DNA from: Oscillatoria sp. CS-180
Lineage (GTDB): Bacteria; Cyanobacteriota; Cyanobacteriia; Phormidesmidales; Phormidesmidaceae
Direction: 5' to 3'
DNA: 64,000 nucleotides
NCBI RefSeq assembly: GCF_028330965.1
Contig: NZ_JAQMUB010000037.1
Span: 62,001 to 126,000, forward strand
Below, in pieces: positions 47,264 through 56,716 of this stretch. Below the pieces are notes generated by a model. That model saw nothing but the letters and a program-made list of their open reading frames with translations, did no database searches and was not told the DNA's origin. Both the position numbers and the translations under genes were made by a program. How positions within the stretch are numbered: the stretch's first letter is position 1; every line of letters starts with the position of its first letter.

Positions 47264-48178
47264 ATGAGCCGTTCCTATAAAGACACTGGAATTAATCTCA
47301 AAAGCATGCCGATGGGCGAAACGGACCGCCTGTTAACGATATTGACCGTTGAACATGGTCTTATCCGAGTGATTGTCCCAGGAGCGCGAAAGCATAAGTC
47401 TCGCTTGGGGGGACGCAGTAGTCAGTTTGTCGTCAACGAAGTCTTTATTATCCGAGGCAAGCGGTTAGACAAGCTGGTGCAGGCAGAGACCATCACCTCC
47501 TTTCCAGGATTGTCAGCAGACTTGGCTCGATTAACTGCCAGCCAATATTTAGCCGAACTAGTGCTTTGTCAGGCCTTAAGCGAACAGCCTCAAGAAAAAC
47601 TGTTTACTCTCTTGGTGGAACAGCTACAGCAGTTAGAGAAAGCGCCTCAAGAGGCTATTTTGCCTTGCCTAAGCCACGGCATTTTTCACCTTCTGACACT
47701 AGCTGGAGTTGCTCCGGAGTTGGCACGGTGTAATGTCAGTGAAGTTGAGATTGAGCCTGACTCAGCTAACCCAGACTGGAAAACTGGATTTAGTATTACT
47801 TCGGGTGGCATTGTCAGTTTGGCGCACTTAGAGCCCGCTGCAACAGCTTCACTAAGAGCAAAAACGCCGGAAGGACGCTACGCTGTGAAAGGCGGTTACG
47901 ATACCACGAGGGAGAGAGGGCGATCGCCCCAAAAGCCTCCCAAGCCAATTCTGCTTAGTGCAAAAGAGCTGGTATTGTTGAGATATTTAGAAGACTCAGA
48001 GCTGATTACTCAACGGTCTGCCTTTAGACCAGTTGATGATGCTGAATCTATGCAGTTTGTGTGGCAGCGTATCGAACGTATTTTGCGTCGATATGCTGAG
48101 TATCATTTTGACCGTCCCATCCGTTCAGCAGCTCTGATAGATACGTGTTTTCCAGCAGCGGCACCTTCTAAGGACTAG
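47264..48178 (+). CDS. recO: DNA repair protein RecO
   Basis: RecF-pathway mediator that binds SSB and helps load RecA at gaps. 304 residues. The N-terminal OB fold starts YKDTGINLKSMPMGETDRLLTILTVEHGLIRVIVPGARK, matching the family. The helical domain (about 85-180) includes ASQYLAELVL. A region near 205-225 (YAVKGGYDTTRERGRSPQKP) is an insertion without obvious zinc cysteines. ATG at 47264. Probably monocistronic. Confidence 0.93.
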   Translation: MSRSYKDTGINLKSMPMGETDRLLTILTVEHGLIRVIVPGARKHKSRLGGRSSQFVVNEVFIIRGKRLDKLVQAETITSFPGLSADLARLTASQYLAELVLCQALSEQPQEKLFTLLVEQLQQLEKAPQEAILPCLSHGIFHLLTLAGVAPELARCNVSEVEIEPDSANPDWKTGFSITSGGIVSLAHLEPAATASLRAKTPEGRYAVKGGYDTTRERGRSPQKPPKPILLSAKELVLLRYLEDSELITQRSAFRPVDDAESMQFVWQRIERILRRYAEYHFDRPIRSAALIDTCFPAAAPSKD

Positions 48179-48332
48179 CGTTTGGAACACGCTGTCTAGC
48201 AGTCTGTACACCAAGATGAAACAACAGCACGAGGCTGACAGCGCTTTTTGTTTTGTTACCTATTCTGTTTCATTAGCTTATATCGGCTTTTTTACCGTTA
48301 ACTTTGCACTGTATATAAGTGGCCTTTAGACA

Positions 48333-49772
48333 ATGTTACGCGAGCCTGAGACTGACTCATTGGCAGAGGACCTAAACGGGGAGGATACCCCACATCAAAA
48401 GGCAAAAACCGTTTCACAAGAGGGAACGGCAGCAGCGACCCCTGCTCCAACTGGATTTTTGCCAGTTTTGAAGAACCGCAATTTTTTGGTGCTGTGGAGT
48501 GGTCAGGTTTTCTCACAGCTGGCCGATAAGGTCTACCTCGTCTTGATGATTGCGATCATCGGGAGTCAGTTCGACACGCCTGACCGCTCTATTAGCGGCT
48601 GGGTGTCGGCAGTGATGGTGGCATTTACCATTCCTGCTGTTTTGTTCGGCTCATTAGCAGGCGTATATGTTGACCGCTGGAGCAAACAAGCTGTTTTAGT
48701 GCTCACCAATCTGCTCCGGGGTGTCCTTGTCATCGCATTGCCCTTTCTTCTCTGGGCTTCTCAAGATTGGGGAACAATTGGCAACATTCCGGTCGGCTTT
48801 GGCTTGCTGCTAGCGGTGACTTTTGCAGTGTCTACCCTGACGCAGTTTTTTGCACCTGCAGAGCAGGCCATGATTCCGCTCATCGTCAAAATGTCGCGCT
48901 TGCTATCAGCCAATTCTCTCTATACCACCACAATGATGGCGTCTGTCATCATCGGTTTCGCGATCGGAGAGCCGCTGCTGGCATTGGCAGATTCCTTACT
49001 GGCGACAGTCGATGGCGGGTCTGGTTGGGGCAAATCGTTCTTGGTAGGAGGTGGTTATCTGGTGGCGGGCTTGTTGCTCATGGTAGTCCGGGTTGGCAAC
49101 GACATTGTGCCAGAACATGAGCCTCCGCACCCTTGGGAAGACATTAAAGAAGGGGTACGATATCTCAATCAAAAACCTGCTGTCCGCAACGCTATTGTGC
49201 AGCTTGTCGTTCTGTTCTCAGTATTTGCGGCTTTAGCAGTACTGGCAGTCCGATTAGCTGAAGTCATGCCATCGCTCAAGTCATCCCAGTTTGGCTTTTT
49301 ACTCGCAGCTGGCGGTGTCGGCATGGCAGTCGGAGCTGCCTTTATCGGACAGTTTGGTCAGCGGATAAACCGTCGTCGTTTGAGTCTTCTGGGATCCACC
49401 GGTATGGCAGGAGTGCTGATAGCTATGGCATTTGTGACTCAACAGCTCTGGCCTACACTCGGACTAATAGCTTTGTTGGGGTTCTTTGCAGCCGCAATTG
49501 GCATTCCTATGCAGACTACTATTCAAGAAGAAACGCCCGCAGAAATGCGCGGTAAGGTCTTTGGGCTACAGAACAATGTGGTCAATATTGCCCTGAGCTT
49601 GCCGCTGGCGCTTGCTAGCGTGGCAGAAAGTTGGTTGGGGCTATCTGTCGTTTTAAGTATTCTCGGCGGAGTTGTCGTCACGGGAGGTCTACTGACCTGG
49701 TATAGTTCCGATACGGGTGATGACAGTACGATAAACGCTTCTCTCGCTAAGCAAGAGGGCGATCGCGCCTAA
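48333..49772 (+). CDS. Major facilitator superfamily transporter
   Basis: 479 residues. An N-terminal polar tail of about 45 residues precedes NRNFLVLWSGQVFSQLADKVY, the first helix of the MFS_3/EntS-like group (the loop usually written GxxxSxxGD). About 12 helices follow. AEQAMIPLIVKMSRLLSANSL and IQEETPAEMRGKVFGLQNNVV are typical of this exporter group. The substrate is unknown; small-molecule efflux is likely. It is followed 62 bases later by the glycosyltransferase gene. Confidence 0.87.
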   Translation: MLREPETDSLAEDLNGEDTPHQKAKTVSQEGTAAATPAPTGFLPVLKNRNFLVLWSGQVFSQLADKVYLVLMIAIIGSQFDTPDRSISGWVSAVMVAFTIPAVLFGSLAGVYVDRWSKQAVLVLTNLLRGVLVIALPFLLWASQDWGTIGNIPVGFGLLLAVTFAVSTLTQFFAPAEQAMIPLIVKMSRLLSANSLYTTTMMASVIIGFAIGEPLLALADSLLATVDGGSGWGKSFLVGGGYLVAGLLLMVVRVGNDIVPEHEPPHPWEDIKEGVRYLNQKPAVRNAIVQLVVLFSVFAALAVLAVRLAEVMPSLKSSQFGFLLAAGGVGMAVGAAFIGQFGQRINRRRLSLLGSTGMAGVLIAMAFVTQQLWPTLGLIALLGFFAAAIGIPMQTTIQEETPAEMRGKVFGLQNNVVNIALSLPLALASVAESWLGLSVVLSILGGVVVTGGLLTWYSSDTGDDSTINASLAKQEGDRA

Positions 49773-49833
49773 TTTCTAGGTGAATATGGTCAGTCGCCCT
49801 TAATCTGCGGATAAAGAGGCTTCTTCCCAGTAG

Positions 49834-51021
49834 ATGCATGTAGCATGGCTTGGCAAAAAATCTCCCTTTTGTGGAAATGTTACCTACGGTCAAGAAATCA
49901 CTCAGGCACTGATAGAGCGTGGTCATCAAGTTACGTTTGTCCACTTTGACCGAGGCCAATCAAGTCAGAACGTTCCTTCGACACTAGGCAAGGTTCGGGG
50001 TTTTTCTTGGCATCACTGTCATGAAGTAACACTCCCTTTTCTGTTCAAGTCTCAGATTCTTACAATTCCTTCCTTTAAATCTGGCAAGCGGTTAGTCGAC
50101 GCTCTGGCACAGTTGAAACCTGATATTGTTCATGCATCATTAACCCTATCCCCCTTGGATTTCCGGTTACCTAGCCTGTGTGCACAGCTCAAATTACCGT
50201 TGGTCGTGACCTTTCATCCAGCCTTTGATCGCAAACTGAGAACGTTGAGTTCAGGCACTCAGCACGTTACCTATCAGATGTATGCGCCTATGCTGGCTCA
50301 GTGCGATCGCGTCATCGTTTTTTCAAAGCTACAGCGCGATTTGCTGATTCGCCTAGGTGTCCCCCCTAAAACGCTTGCTGTCATCCCTAATGGTGTAGAC
50401 GTCAACAAGTATTCTCCCGGTCCCTCGGCAATCAAATCCACATTGCAAGCCCGACAGCTCTTTGTCTATCAGGGACGGCTATCACCAGAAAAAAACGTGG
50501 AAGCACTGCTTAAAGCGTGGCGCCACGCAAAGATGGGGTCAGACTGCAAATTGGCGATCGTGGGCAATGGTCCTTTGGAGTCGGCACTGCGGCTTTTTTA
50601 TGGCGGCGACAGTTCCATTCACTGGCTGGGCTTTGTGAAAGACGAAGCCCGCCGAATCGATATTTTGCGGGGGGCAGATGCGTTCCTACTCCCATCTCTG
50701 GTCGAAGGTCTTTCGCTGTCCTTGTTAGAAGCGATGTCCTGTGGCACTGCCTGCATCGCCACTGATGCTGGAGCAGACGGTGAAGTGCTGGAAGATGGTG
50801 CCGGTATTGTGATTGATACTCAGCGCGTAAGCCACCAGCTACAAACGATCCTGCCTATCTTGCGAGATCACCCTGAAATGGCCCGAGTTTTAGGACAAAA
50901 AGCTCGCCAACGGGCTTTAGAACGCTATACCTTAACAACCAACGTGTCTCAGGTTGAGAACATTTACGCAGAACTAACCCCACCATCCTTTTCTACAAAG
51001 TCCTCGTACATCATGCTTTAG
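49834..51021 (+). CDS. dgdA: GT4 glycosyltransferase, probable cyanobacterial DGDG synthase
   Basis: 395 residues, GT-B fold. It starts MHVAWLGKKSPFCGNVTYGQE and contains DIVHASLTLSPLDF, VVTFHPAFDRKLR, IPNGVDVNKYSPGP, FVYQGRLSPEKNVEALLKAW and the donor-binding LPSLVEGLSLSLLEAMSCG with the EX7E pattern. This series matches what I recall of cyanobacterial DgdA, which adds a second galactose to MGDG to make digalactosyldiacylglycerol in thylakoids. The family (GT4) is certain; the DgdA assignment is from memory of the conserved blocks. ATG at 49834. Confidence 0.75.
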   Translation: MHVAWLGKKSPFCGNVTYGQEITQALIERGHQVTFVHFDRGQSSQNVPSTLGKVRGFSWHHCHEVTLPFLFKSQILTIPSFKSGKRLVDALAQLKPDIVHASLTLSPLDFRLPSLCAQLKLPLVVTFHPAFDRKLRTLSSGTQHVTYQMYAPMLAQCDRVIVFSKLQRDLLIRLGVPPKTLAVIPNGVDVNKYSPGPSAIKSTLQARQLFVYQGRLSPEKNVEALLKAWRHAKMGSDCKLAIVGNGPLESALRLFYGGDSSIHWLGFVKDEARRIDILRGADAFLLPSLVEGLSLSLLEAMSCGTACIATDAGADGEVLEDGAGIVIDTQRVSHQLQTILPILRDHPEMARVLGQKARQRALERYTLTTNVSQVENIYAELTPPSFSTKSSYIML

Positions 51022-51425
51022 GGTAACTTCTTGAAGTGGCTATCCTGTTGCAGTGATGTATAGCGTAGTGTTTTGAATGGTGAGCTTATTTCTGCCGTAG
51101 TCTGCTAGCACATAGCCACGTCTTGTCCGGATAGAGAAGGCTATAGCACCCTTCTTGCGGTAGCTCAAAATCTCCCTAACTGTCTAGCCACTCTACTGCT
51201 TTGGATAGGTATGAGTTTGAGGCTGGCTAAATAGACTAAGCCGTAGTGCAAACAAGCGTTCTTGAGTTGACGCCCTTGTCTTCTGATCTTGAAATGGCGC
51301 AGCTATCCTGAGTCGAGTCAAGTTAGCGCTTGTCTGGCGTCAGTAGAGTCTTTAAGGACACACCTCTCATGACGCGCTACTGGTTCTGAACACAGAAAGG
51401 GCCAACTCAATCCCCAAGAGGCATT
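51022..51425. other. Intergenic region of 404 bases with a short family A core
   Basis: The family A core at 51111-51145 is the only recognised structure. The remainder gave no coding frame. Confidence 0.45.
51111..51145 (-). repeat. Family A repeat core, shortest copy
   Basis: On the minus strand TATAGCC, then TATCCGGACAAGACGTGGCTATG. The inverted ends TATAGCC/GGCTATG and the GGACAAGAC centre identify it. Confidence 0.6.
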
Positions 51426-51986
51426 ATGGAAACGCAAGAATCTCAACAAAACCGACAAGGCGCCGATGTTCCTCATCCCAACATCCCGTTCGTCATTGAT
51501 AGTCGCTCAACGGAATACCACGGGACAGGTATTACTAGCTCTGTCGCTATCTTGGGTCATCCCATTCATCCAGTCATTGTCATTTTCCCGATCGCTTTTT
51601 TAAGTGGGGCAGCAGGGACCGATCTTGGGTATTGGCTGACTAAAGGAGAATTCTGGGCGCAGGCATCTATTTGGTTACTTGGAGTCGGTTTGTTATCTGG
51701 GGCCGGGGCTGCCATCACAGGCATGTTTGATTTTGTTCGGATTCCCCGGTCTCGCAGTCGTCAAGCAGGATGGGCACACATGATTTTAAACGTCATAGTG
51801 CTGGTCTTGAGCATCGGTAACTTCTTCTTGCGACTAGCCAGCCCTGAAGCCAATATCTTACCGATAGGCTTAACACTGTCCTGGGTCGTCGCGGGATTAC
51901 TGATGGCTAGTGGTTGGTACGGTGGTGAACTTATGTTTCGTCATAAAGTCGGCATTGTTGGCCCAGGCGAATCTCACGTTCCCTAA
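51426..51986 (+). CDS. DUF2231 membrane protein
   Basis: 186 residues with four membrane helices after a 35-residue polar tail. The family motif ILGHPIHPVIVIFPIAF opens the first helix; its two His and those of the next helices suggest a metal or haem site. Further blocks are GAGAAITGMFDFVRIP and GWYGGELMFRHKVG. Function unknown. ATG at 51426 after CCCCAAGAGGCATT. Confidence 0.85.
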   Translation: METQESQQNRQGADVPHPNIPFVIDSRSTEYHGTGITSSVAILGHPIHPVIVIFPIAFLSGAAGTDLGYWLTKGEFWAQASIWLLGVGLLSGAGAAITGMFDFVRIPRSRSRQAGWAHMILNVIVLVLSIGNFFLRLASPEANILPIGLTLSWVVAGLLMASGWYGGELMFRHKVGIVGPGESHVP

Positions 51987-52002
51987 GTCGCCTCCATTGA
52001 TT

Positions 52003-52097
52003 CCAGCCCTGTGCAGCTTGATCAAGTCCATCTCAGTGTCTTAAGGAAGTAGGGAATAGGGAATGGGGTGTGCTTGACTCAAATGCATGTCGCTATA
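52003..52097 (+). repeat. Family B repeat, longest copy
   Basis: AGCCCTGTGCAGCTTGATCA, CAGTGTCTTAAGGAAGTAGG, then TGTGCTTGACTC and ATGCATGTCGCTATA. It contains a GGGAATAGGGAATGGGG internal slippage run absent from copy 3. It lies in the 280-base gap after the DUF2231 gene. Confidence 0.75.
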
Positions 52098-52266
52098 GTT
52101 CTAGAAGCCTTGAAATATGAGCATTGCTACGCCCATTCTTAATTGATCAGCTAAGGGCTGAAACCCATTCTAATAAAGCATTTGAGCGTTAATGGTGATA
52201 GACCACTAGTTATTTCCTAAGCGCTATGGGACAGACCTGTAGCCTCACCAGATTTTAGATTTGGAT

Positions 52267-54324
52267 TTACGAATGGGGTTCTCCAAACAGAACAACAGAT
52301 CCGGTTAAACCGTCTATCACTTGATGGGTGACATCGCTGACAGCAAGACCACCCGCAGTTCGACGGCGCATGGACCGCAAGATCGTCAAATCTACATGGC
52401 GGGCTGCTTTGAGAATGACGGCACCTGGATCGTCATGACGCACGCATTTGATAGCGTGCTCCACGGCTGGTCCCTCTTTAACGATCGCCCTAAGCGCGCT
52501 TTTGAACTGTTTAAGCTCCTCGGGCTGACTACGGCGATCGCTCACGTGCAGCAAGGTAATTGAAGCTGCGTGGGTATCGGCAAACAATTGTCCAAAGCGA
52601 ATCGTCCGAATGGTTTGCGGGGTCAGTACCTTCACCGGAATCAGGATTCGCCGCATATCAACCGGCGCTTTTCGTAAGCGAGTGACAGCTACCGGACAGT
52701 GAGTCGACCAAAAAACACTGTCGATCAACGTTCCAAACAGTCTTGCCCGTAAACCCTCGGTCGAACTCCAGCCCATGACAATTAATTGAGCATTCTGTTC
52801 TCGTGCGGTGCGGCTAATACCCTCAGCAATATCATCGTCGATGCGGGTCTGGGTTACGACTTTGACGCCACAGTGGAGGCTAATCTCCTCAGCCGTCTGT
52901 AAGAGCCTTTGACTATTGGCAAGGGTGACTGAGAGCGTAGGATCGTCCATGTGTACGCGAGCAGGAGCGATCGTCAACGGCACGATATACCCATTCTCGC
53001 GATGGGCAATCAACGCTGCCATCTCGATGAGATAACGCTGAGTTAGCGGATTTGAGACTGGTACTACTACAGCAAACGGACTTTCTGCAGAGGACAGCGG
53101 CTGTAACCATGCTTCCCAGTCACTGCTAGAACCCGAGATCCGCTGAGGAAGCGGCAAGCGACTAGCGAACTGGCTAGTGCTTATCGATCCTAATAACGAA
53201 GTTACCAACATCAAAACAATGACAGCGTTAAAGACTTGAGCTGTGATCAAGCCCACCTGAAGGCCAACTAAGGCAGCTGCCAGCGTTGCGGCAACCTGTG
53301 GCAGCGACAGGGACCACATGGTTAATACCCGCATGAGGCTATAGCGAAAAAGGGCGCCTGCGATCGCCGCAGCCATAAACTTCGTAGCTAGCAAAACTAC
53401 CACGATTCCTAAAGTCAAACCCAAGCGGTCTGTCAGAGCCTCTAGGAAGACCGGGACATCCAGGAGTAGTCCCATACAGACAAAAAAGAAGGGAATGAAC
53501 AGCACACTGCCAAAGAATTCCACTTTCTCCTTCACCGGACCATCTCCCACAACGCCATTCACGGCCAGCCCAGCCAGAAAAGCTCCGATGACCTTGTCAA
53601 CATTAATGAGTTGTGCCCCTACTGCTGATAAGAAAACGGCTAATAGGATGAACAAAAATTTGTTTCCCTGTTCATCACCGGTGCGGCGAAAATAAAGCCT
53701 GCCAGCCCAATCCAGACCCAGTAAGACCGCTGCTGCATAAAGCGCTAACCCCACAAGCTGAAGTGTGAGTGACAGGGACGAAAAATCACCCGCTTGAACT
53801 GAGACACATATCGCCAGCACTAGCAGAGCCGCAATATCCGTAAAAATAGTTGCGCCGACCGTCACCGTGACCGCTTCATCGCGCGAAACGCCTAACCGCA
53901 TCACAATGGGATATGCCAGCAGAGTATGGGAAGCCAGCAGTGAGCCAATGAGAACTGCACTAGGCCAACTGCTACCGCTTACTCGCCCCAAAATCAGGCC
54001 GCCCATAAGCGGAATTGCAAAGGTTAGCGCTCCGAAGATAATAGAGCGATCGCGGTTGCGGCTGAATTCTTTGAGGTCGATTTCCAACGCCGCTACAAAC
54101 ATGAGGTACACCTTCCCGATGTCTGAGAAGAGTTTCTCAATATCTCCAGTGGGATCAAGCAATCCGACACCGCTAGGTCCTAAGACCACACCTGCCAATA
54201 GCAACCCTACTAACCCCGGTAGTCGTATCCGTTCAAACAAAGGTGGCAGAGTTAGACTTACAAGCAACAAAACCGTGAAGGCCACCAAAGGATTATCGAC
54301 AGCCAACTGCCTAATTGATTCCAT
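52267..54324 (-). CDS. CPA2-type cation/proton antiporter with Usp-like C-terminal region
   Basis: 685 residues. Residues about 1-385 are the Na+/H+ exchanger domain (LPPLFERIRLPGLVGLLLAGVVLGPSGVGLL; VGATIFTDIAALLVLA with the ion-binding Asp; LINVDKVIGAFLAGLAVNG). Residues about 410-685 are cytosolic and form two universal-stress-protein-like halves (AVVVPVSNP, LIVMGWSS; RRILIPVKVLTPQ, SVVLFG). The design resembles NhaS-type cyanobacterial antiporters with a regulatory Usp tail. It is separated from the NDH-1MS operon by a terminator. Confidence 0.88.
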   Translation of the reverse strand: MESIRQLAVDNPLVAFTVLLLVSLTLPPLFERIRLPGLVGLLLAGVVLGPSGVGLLDPTGDIEKLFSDIGKVYLMFVAALEIDLKEFSRNRDRSIIFGALTFAIPLMGGLILGRVSGSSWPSAVLIGSLLASHTLLAYPIVMRLGVSRDEAVTVTVGATIFTDIAALLVLAICVSVQAGDFSSLSLTLQLVGLALYAAAVLLGLDWAGRLYFRRTGDEQGNKFLFILLAVFLSAVGAQLINVDKVIGAFLAGLAVNGVVGDGPVKEKVEFFGSVLFIPFFFVCMGLLLDVPVFLEALTDRLGLTLGIVVVLLATKFMAAAIAGALFRYSLMRVLTMWSLSLPQVAATLAAALVGLQVGLITAQVFNAVIVLMLVTSLLGSISTSQFASRLPLPQRISGSSSDWEAWLQPLSSAESPFAVVVPVSNPLTQRYLIEMAALIAHRENGYIVPLTIAPARVHMDDPTLSVTLANSQRLLQTAEEISLHCGVKVVTQTRIDDDIAEGISRTAREQNAQLIVMGWSSTEGLRARLFGTLIDSVFWSTHCPVAVTRLRKAPVDMRRILIPVKVLTPQTIRTIRFGQLFADTHAASITLLHVSDRRSQPEELKQFKSALRAIVKEGPAVEHAIKCVRHDDPGAVILKAARHVDLTILRSMRRRTAGGLAVSDVTHQVIDGLTGSVVLFGEPHS

Positions 54325-54673
54325 CCTGTCACTTTCGCCAAACAGCGTTCAAGAAATACCTTGCCTTTACAGTGTCCATGCAGGTTGCCAACATCCAATC
54401 GGACACGTCGATGATCAAACTTGAACAAAAAAGTAGGCAAGGAAACCCTCACCTACTTTGACACAGGAGTTATAAGGAGATAACGACCCCAGCCAAATTT
54501 CAGTTGGAAACAATTTATTCAGCAGCACTTCGTAGAAGAAGTATTTACCCGAATCTATATTGATTCCCTTGGAAATATAGCCTGGTCTATCGTTATTTCA
54601 ACAAAATTTTAAAGCTTTGACAACCCTTTAGCTTGAGGATTACTTATAGGCTATATGTGGACAAACGCAAACT
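54325..54673. other. Region between cupS and the antiporter gene
   Basis: 349 bases containing the terminator at 54424-54459 for the upstream operon, and presumably the antiporter promoter in the last 100 bases. No gene seen. Confidence 0.5.
54424..54459 (-). terminator. Intrinsic terminator of the NDH-1MS operon
   Basis: On the minus strand AAAGTAGG, a 14-base loop, CCTACTTT and a run of T. This is a canonical Rho-independent shape about 215 bases past the cupS stop. Confidence 0.8.
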
Positions 54674-55075
54674 TTATCCCATCAAAATGACATTATCCAA
54701 AACATGGATAATGCCGTTGTCTGCCTCGATATCCGCAGCCAACACCGTGGCATTCTTAACTTCAAAAGCTTCTGTCCCGTCAATCGGAATCGGAGCACCT
54801 TCAATAGACGTAATCTGCCCTTTTTCAACTAAGTCAGCCTGGGTATGCTTACCCATCGCAACGTGGTAAGTCAGTATGCGAGCCAGCTGAGGTGGATTTT
54901 GGACTAGGGTTTGCACAGTGCCCGGCGGCAATTTTGCAAAAGCGTCGTCGTTGGGGGCAAAAACAGTAAAAGGCCCGTCTCCTTGCAAGGTCTCAACTAG
55001 TCCTGCCGCCTGTACAGCAGCAACAAGCGTTGAAAACCCCTCGGTATTGACAGCAATATCGACGATGGTAGGCAT
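54674..55075 (-). CDS. cupS: CupS, fasciclin-domain subunit of the NDH-1MS complex
   Basis: 133 residues, a single fasciclin domain: [24 protein letters not shown], the first conserved block [17 protein letters not shown], the YHVAMG block and [14 protein letters not shown]. No signal peptide. Size, fold and position after ndhF3-ndhD3-cupA match CupS (sll1735 in Synechocystis), a small subunit of the low-CO2-induced CO2-hydrating NDH-1 complex on thylakoids. ATG at 55075. The gap to cupA is occupied by a 48-residue frame. Confidence 0.92.
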   Translation of the reverse strand: MPTIVDIAVNTEGFSTLVAAVQAAGLVETLQGDGPFTVFAPNDDAFAKLPPGTVQTLVQNPPQLARILTYHVAMGKHTQADLVEKGQITSIEGAPIPIDGTEAFEVKNATVLAADIEADNGIIHVLDNVILMG

Positions 55076-55109
55076 AGGTTTTGAAGTAGGTTGACAATGG
55101 GCACGAGAA

Positions 55110-55256
55110 CTACTGCGTTGAAGACGATGGCATCTTGATCGCAGGTAGCTCTAAAAGAATGATGGGGTGGGGATTTTGTGAAATTAACGTCATGCCTGCG
55201 ATCGCAATCGCAGCCGCCGCAAAGAAGGGATCCAATCGGTCTAAAAGCCGTCTCAT
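55110..55256 (-). CDS. 48-residue membrane peptide inside the NDH-1MS operon
   Basis: Frame from ATG at 55256 to TAG, preceded by GAGGA eight bases upstream. It starts [11 protein letters not shown], continues with a hydrophobic segment (about 11-26, [16 protein letters not shown]), has a second short hydrophobic stretch ([10 protein letters not shown]), and ends in a polar tail. It fills most of the cupA-cupS gap on the same strand. No family recognised. It may be a single-helix subunit, as NDH-1 complexes contain several tiny membrane subunits (such as NdhL, NdhP and NdhQ), but this is inference. Confidence 0.55.
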   Translation of the reverse strand: MRRLLDRLDPFFAAAAIAIAGMTLISQNPHPIILLELPAIKMPSSSTQ

Positions 55257-55327
55257 AATGTCATTCCTCGCAAACATAAGACATGCATTGAATGTTTAAG
55301 TGTTGAATGAACTTAAGCCGATATCAT

Positions 55328-56629
55328 CTATCGGTAGTCTTGACTCTGAATATCCCGTAAGCGGGCTTCAGGACGCAGAAATCGGTCCATTTGAGCTTCA
55401 AAGAACTTGCGATTTGCCATGCGATGTCTGGGGTTGGGATCATCAAGCGGATAAAGTAAGGCCGCTCTCAGAGCTTGAATAACCGCCGAAGTGACGTTGT
55501 ACATGGACCGCTGAAACGTAATTCCTAACTGAATCAGAATGTCATCCTCGCCCCGGCAATGTTGGTCGTAATAGTCCAGGAGATATTGAGGCAGAAAATG
55601 CAGCATATCCTGCATCAAGAGAGTGGGTGGAATGCCAGCGCTGCCTACCGGAAAGACATCGGCATAGAGAATGCCGTAGTGAAAATCATTCTGATCTTCG
55701 GGAACCTGCCCAGCTTGAGCGTTGTAAGACTTAGTGCCTCTAAACGGAGCCGTGCGATAGAAAACAGCCTCAACATAGGGCAATGCCGCTTCATACAGCC
55801 AGGTGAAGCCCTTTGACTTAGGAATCAGTTCGTAGCATTCGTCGCCTATATAAACATGGTGATAGATGGGACGTCCTGCCACGGCAAAGATACCGTTGAC
55901 CAAAAAGTCCATCGCCGCAGGAACCCCCTCAAAACCGCCTTCATCATAGATGTCACTCATTTCGAAGAAGACAGGGGCCATGACCTCCCAGAACAATCCC
56001 AAATTTGAGTAGTAGGACAATTCCCGGCATTTCTCATAGAACATCTCGGGAAAAAGTTTGTACAGTCCCAACATGAGCGGGTTGCGCTTGAAGTAAGCTT
56101 TGATGGCGCGATCGCAGTTCGCCTTGTATTCATCGGTATAGAGATAGTCGTTGTAGCGTCCACCCATATCCTGATGCCACAGCATGGCCTTCATACAGGC
56201 TTCAGCAAACTCCATGTTGACGCGATCGTGCCATAGGTGATGGAAGAGCTTGGGTAGATTTCGATCTAGTTCACCTTCGGCCATAAATTCCAACAGTTCT
56301 GGATGCGCCGTTGCCACGCCGCGCCAGATTCTCAAGTCTGCTGTATCGCCGGCATAGTGATTGTGTAAGTCCAGGTATTCTTTGGGCAAAAAGTATTTGA
56401 AGGCGGGTAGCGGATCCAGAAAAACCCGCTCTGCGATGTAGAGCAAATCCCGCCAGTAGAAATCCATCGGTACGGCATAAGCCTTGTAGATACCGATGAT
56501 TTGCATCAAGTTTTCTGGTGTATCGGGCAGCATAGAACCACCCGCTTCAAGGCGGTGAATCACATCCGCATGAGGATGCGTAGACGGGGGAATAATATCA
56601 GTCTTTTCGGAGGTGAGCGTAGTAGTCAT
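55328..56629 (-). CDS. cupA: CO2 hydration protein CupA (ChpY)
   Basis: 433 residues, the CO2-to-bicarbonate converting subunit on the NDH-1MS complex. Family blocks include MQIIGIYKAYAVPMDFYWRDLLYIAERVFLDPLPAFKYFLP, HNHYAGDTADLRIWRGVA, LPKLFHHLWHDRVNMEFAEACMKAMLWH and a C-terminal FHYGILYADVFPVGSAGIPP. No membrane helices are expected. It follows ndhD3 by 87 bases. ATG at 56629. Assignment to CupA rather than CupB rests on ndhF3/ndhD3-cupS context. Confidence 0.93.
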   Translation of the reverse strand: MTTTLTSEKTDIIPPSTHPHADVIHRLEAGGSMLPDTPENLMQIIGIYKAYAVPMDFYWRDLLYIAERVFLDPLPAFKYFLPKEYLDLHNHYAGDTADLRIWRGVATAHPELLEFMAEGELDRNLPKLFHHLWHDRVNMEFAEACMKAMLWHQDMGGRYNDYLYTDEYKANCDRAIKAYFKRNPLMLGLYKLFPEMFYEKCRELSYYSNLGLFWEVMAPVFFEMSDIYDEGGFEGVPAAMDFLVNGIFAVAGRPIYHHVYIGDECYELIPKSKGFTWLYEAALPYVEAVFYRTAPFRGTKSYNAQAGQVPEDQNDFHYGILYADVFPVGSAGIPPTLLMQDMLHFLPQYLLDYYDQHCRGEDDILIQLGITFQRSMYNVTSAVIQALRAALLYPLDDPNPRHRMANRKFFEAQMDRFLRPEARLRDIQSQDYR

Positions 56630-56716
56630 CGGTTTGGAGATTCTTCAGATATCAAGCTGTTTATCAGAGGGAGGGCTAAGCCACGAAACGAGATCCATTT
56701 ATCCTTCGTTAGCTAC

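Noticed and set aside
54258-54452. Minus-strand frame extending upstream of the antiporter start
   Set aside because: Different frame from the antiporter, crosses the intrinsic terminator region, and resembles no family.
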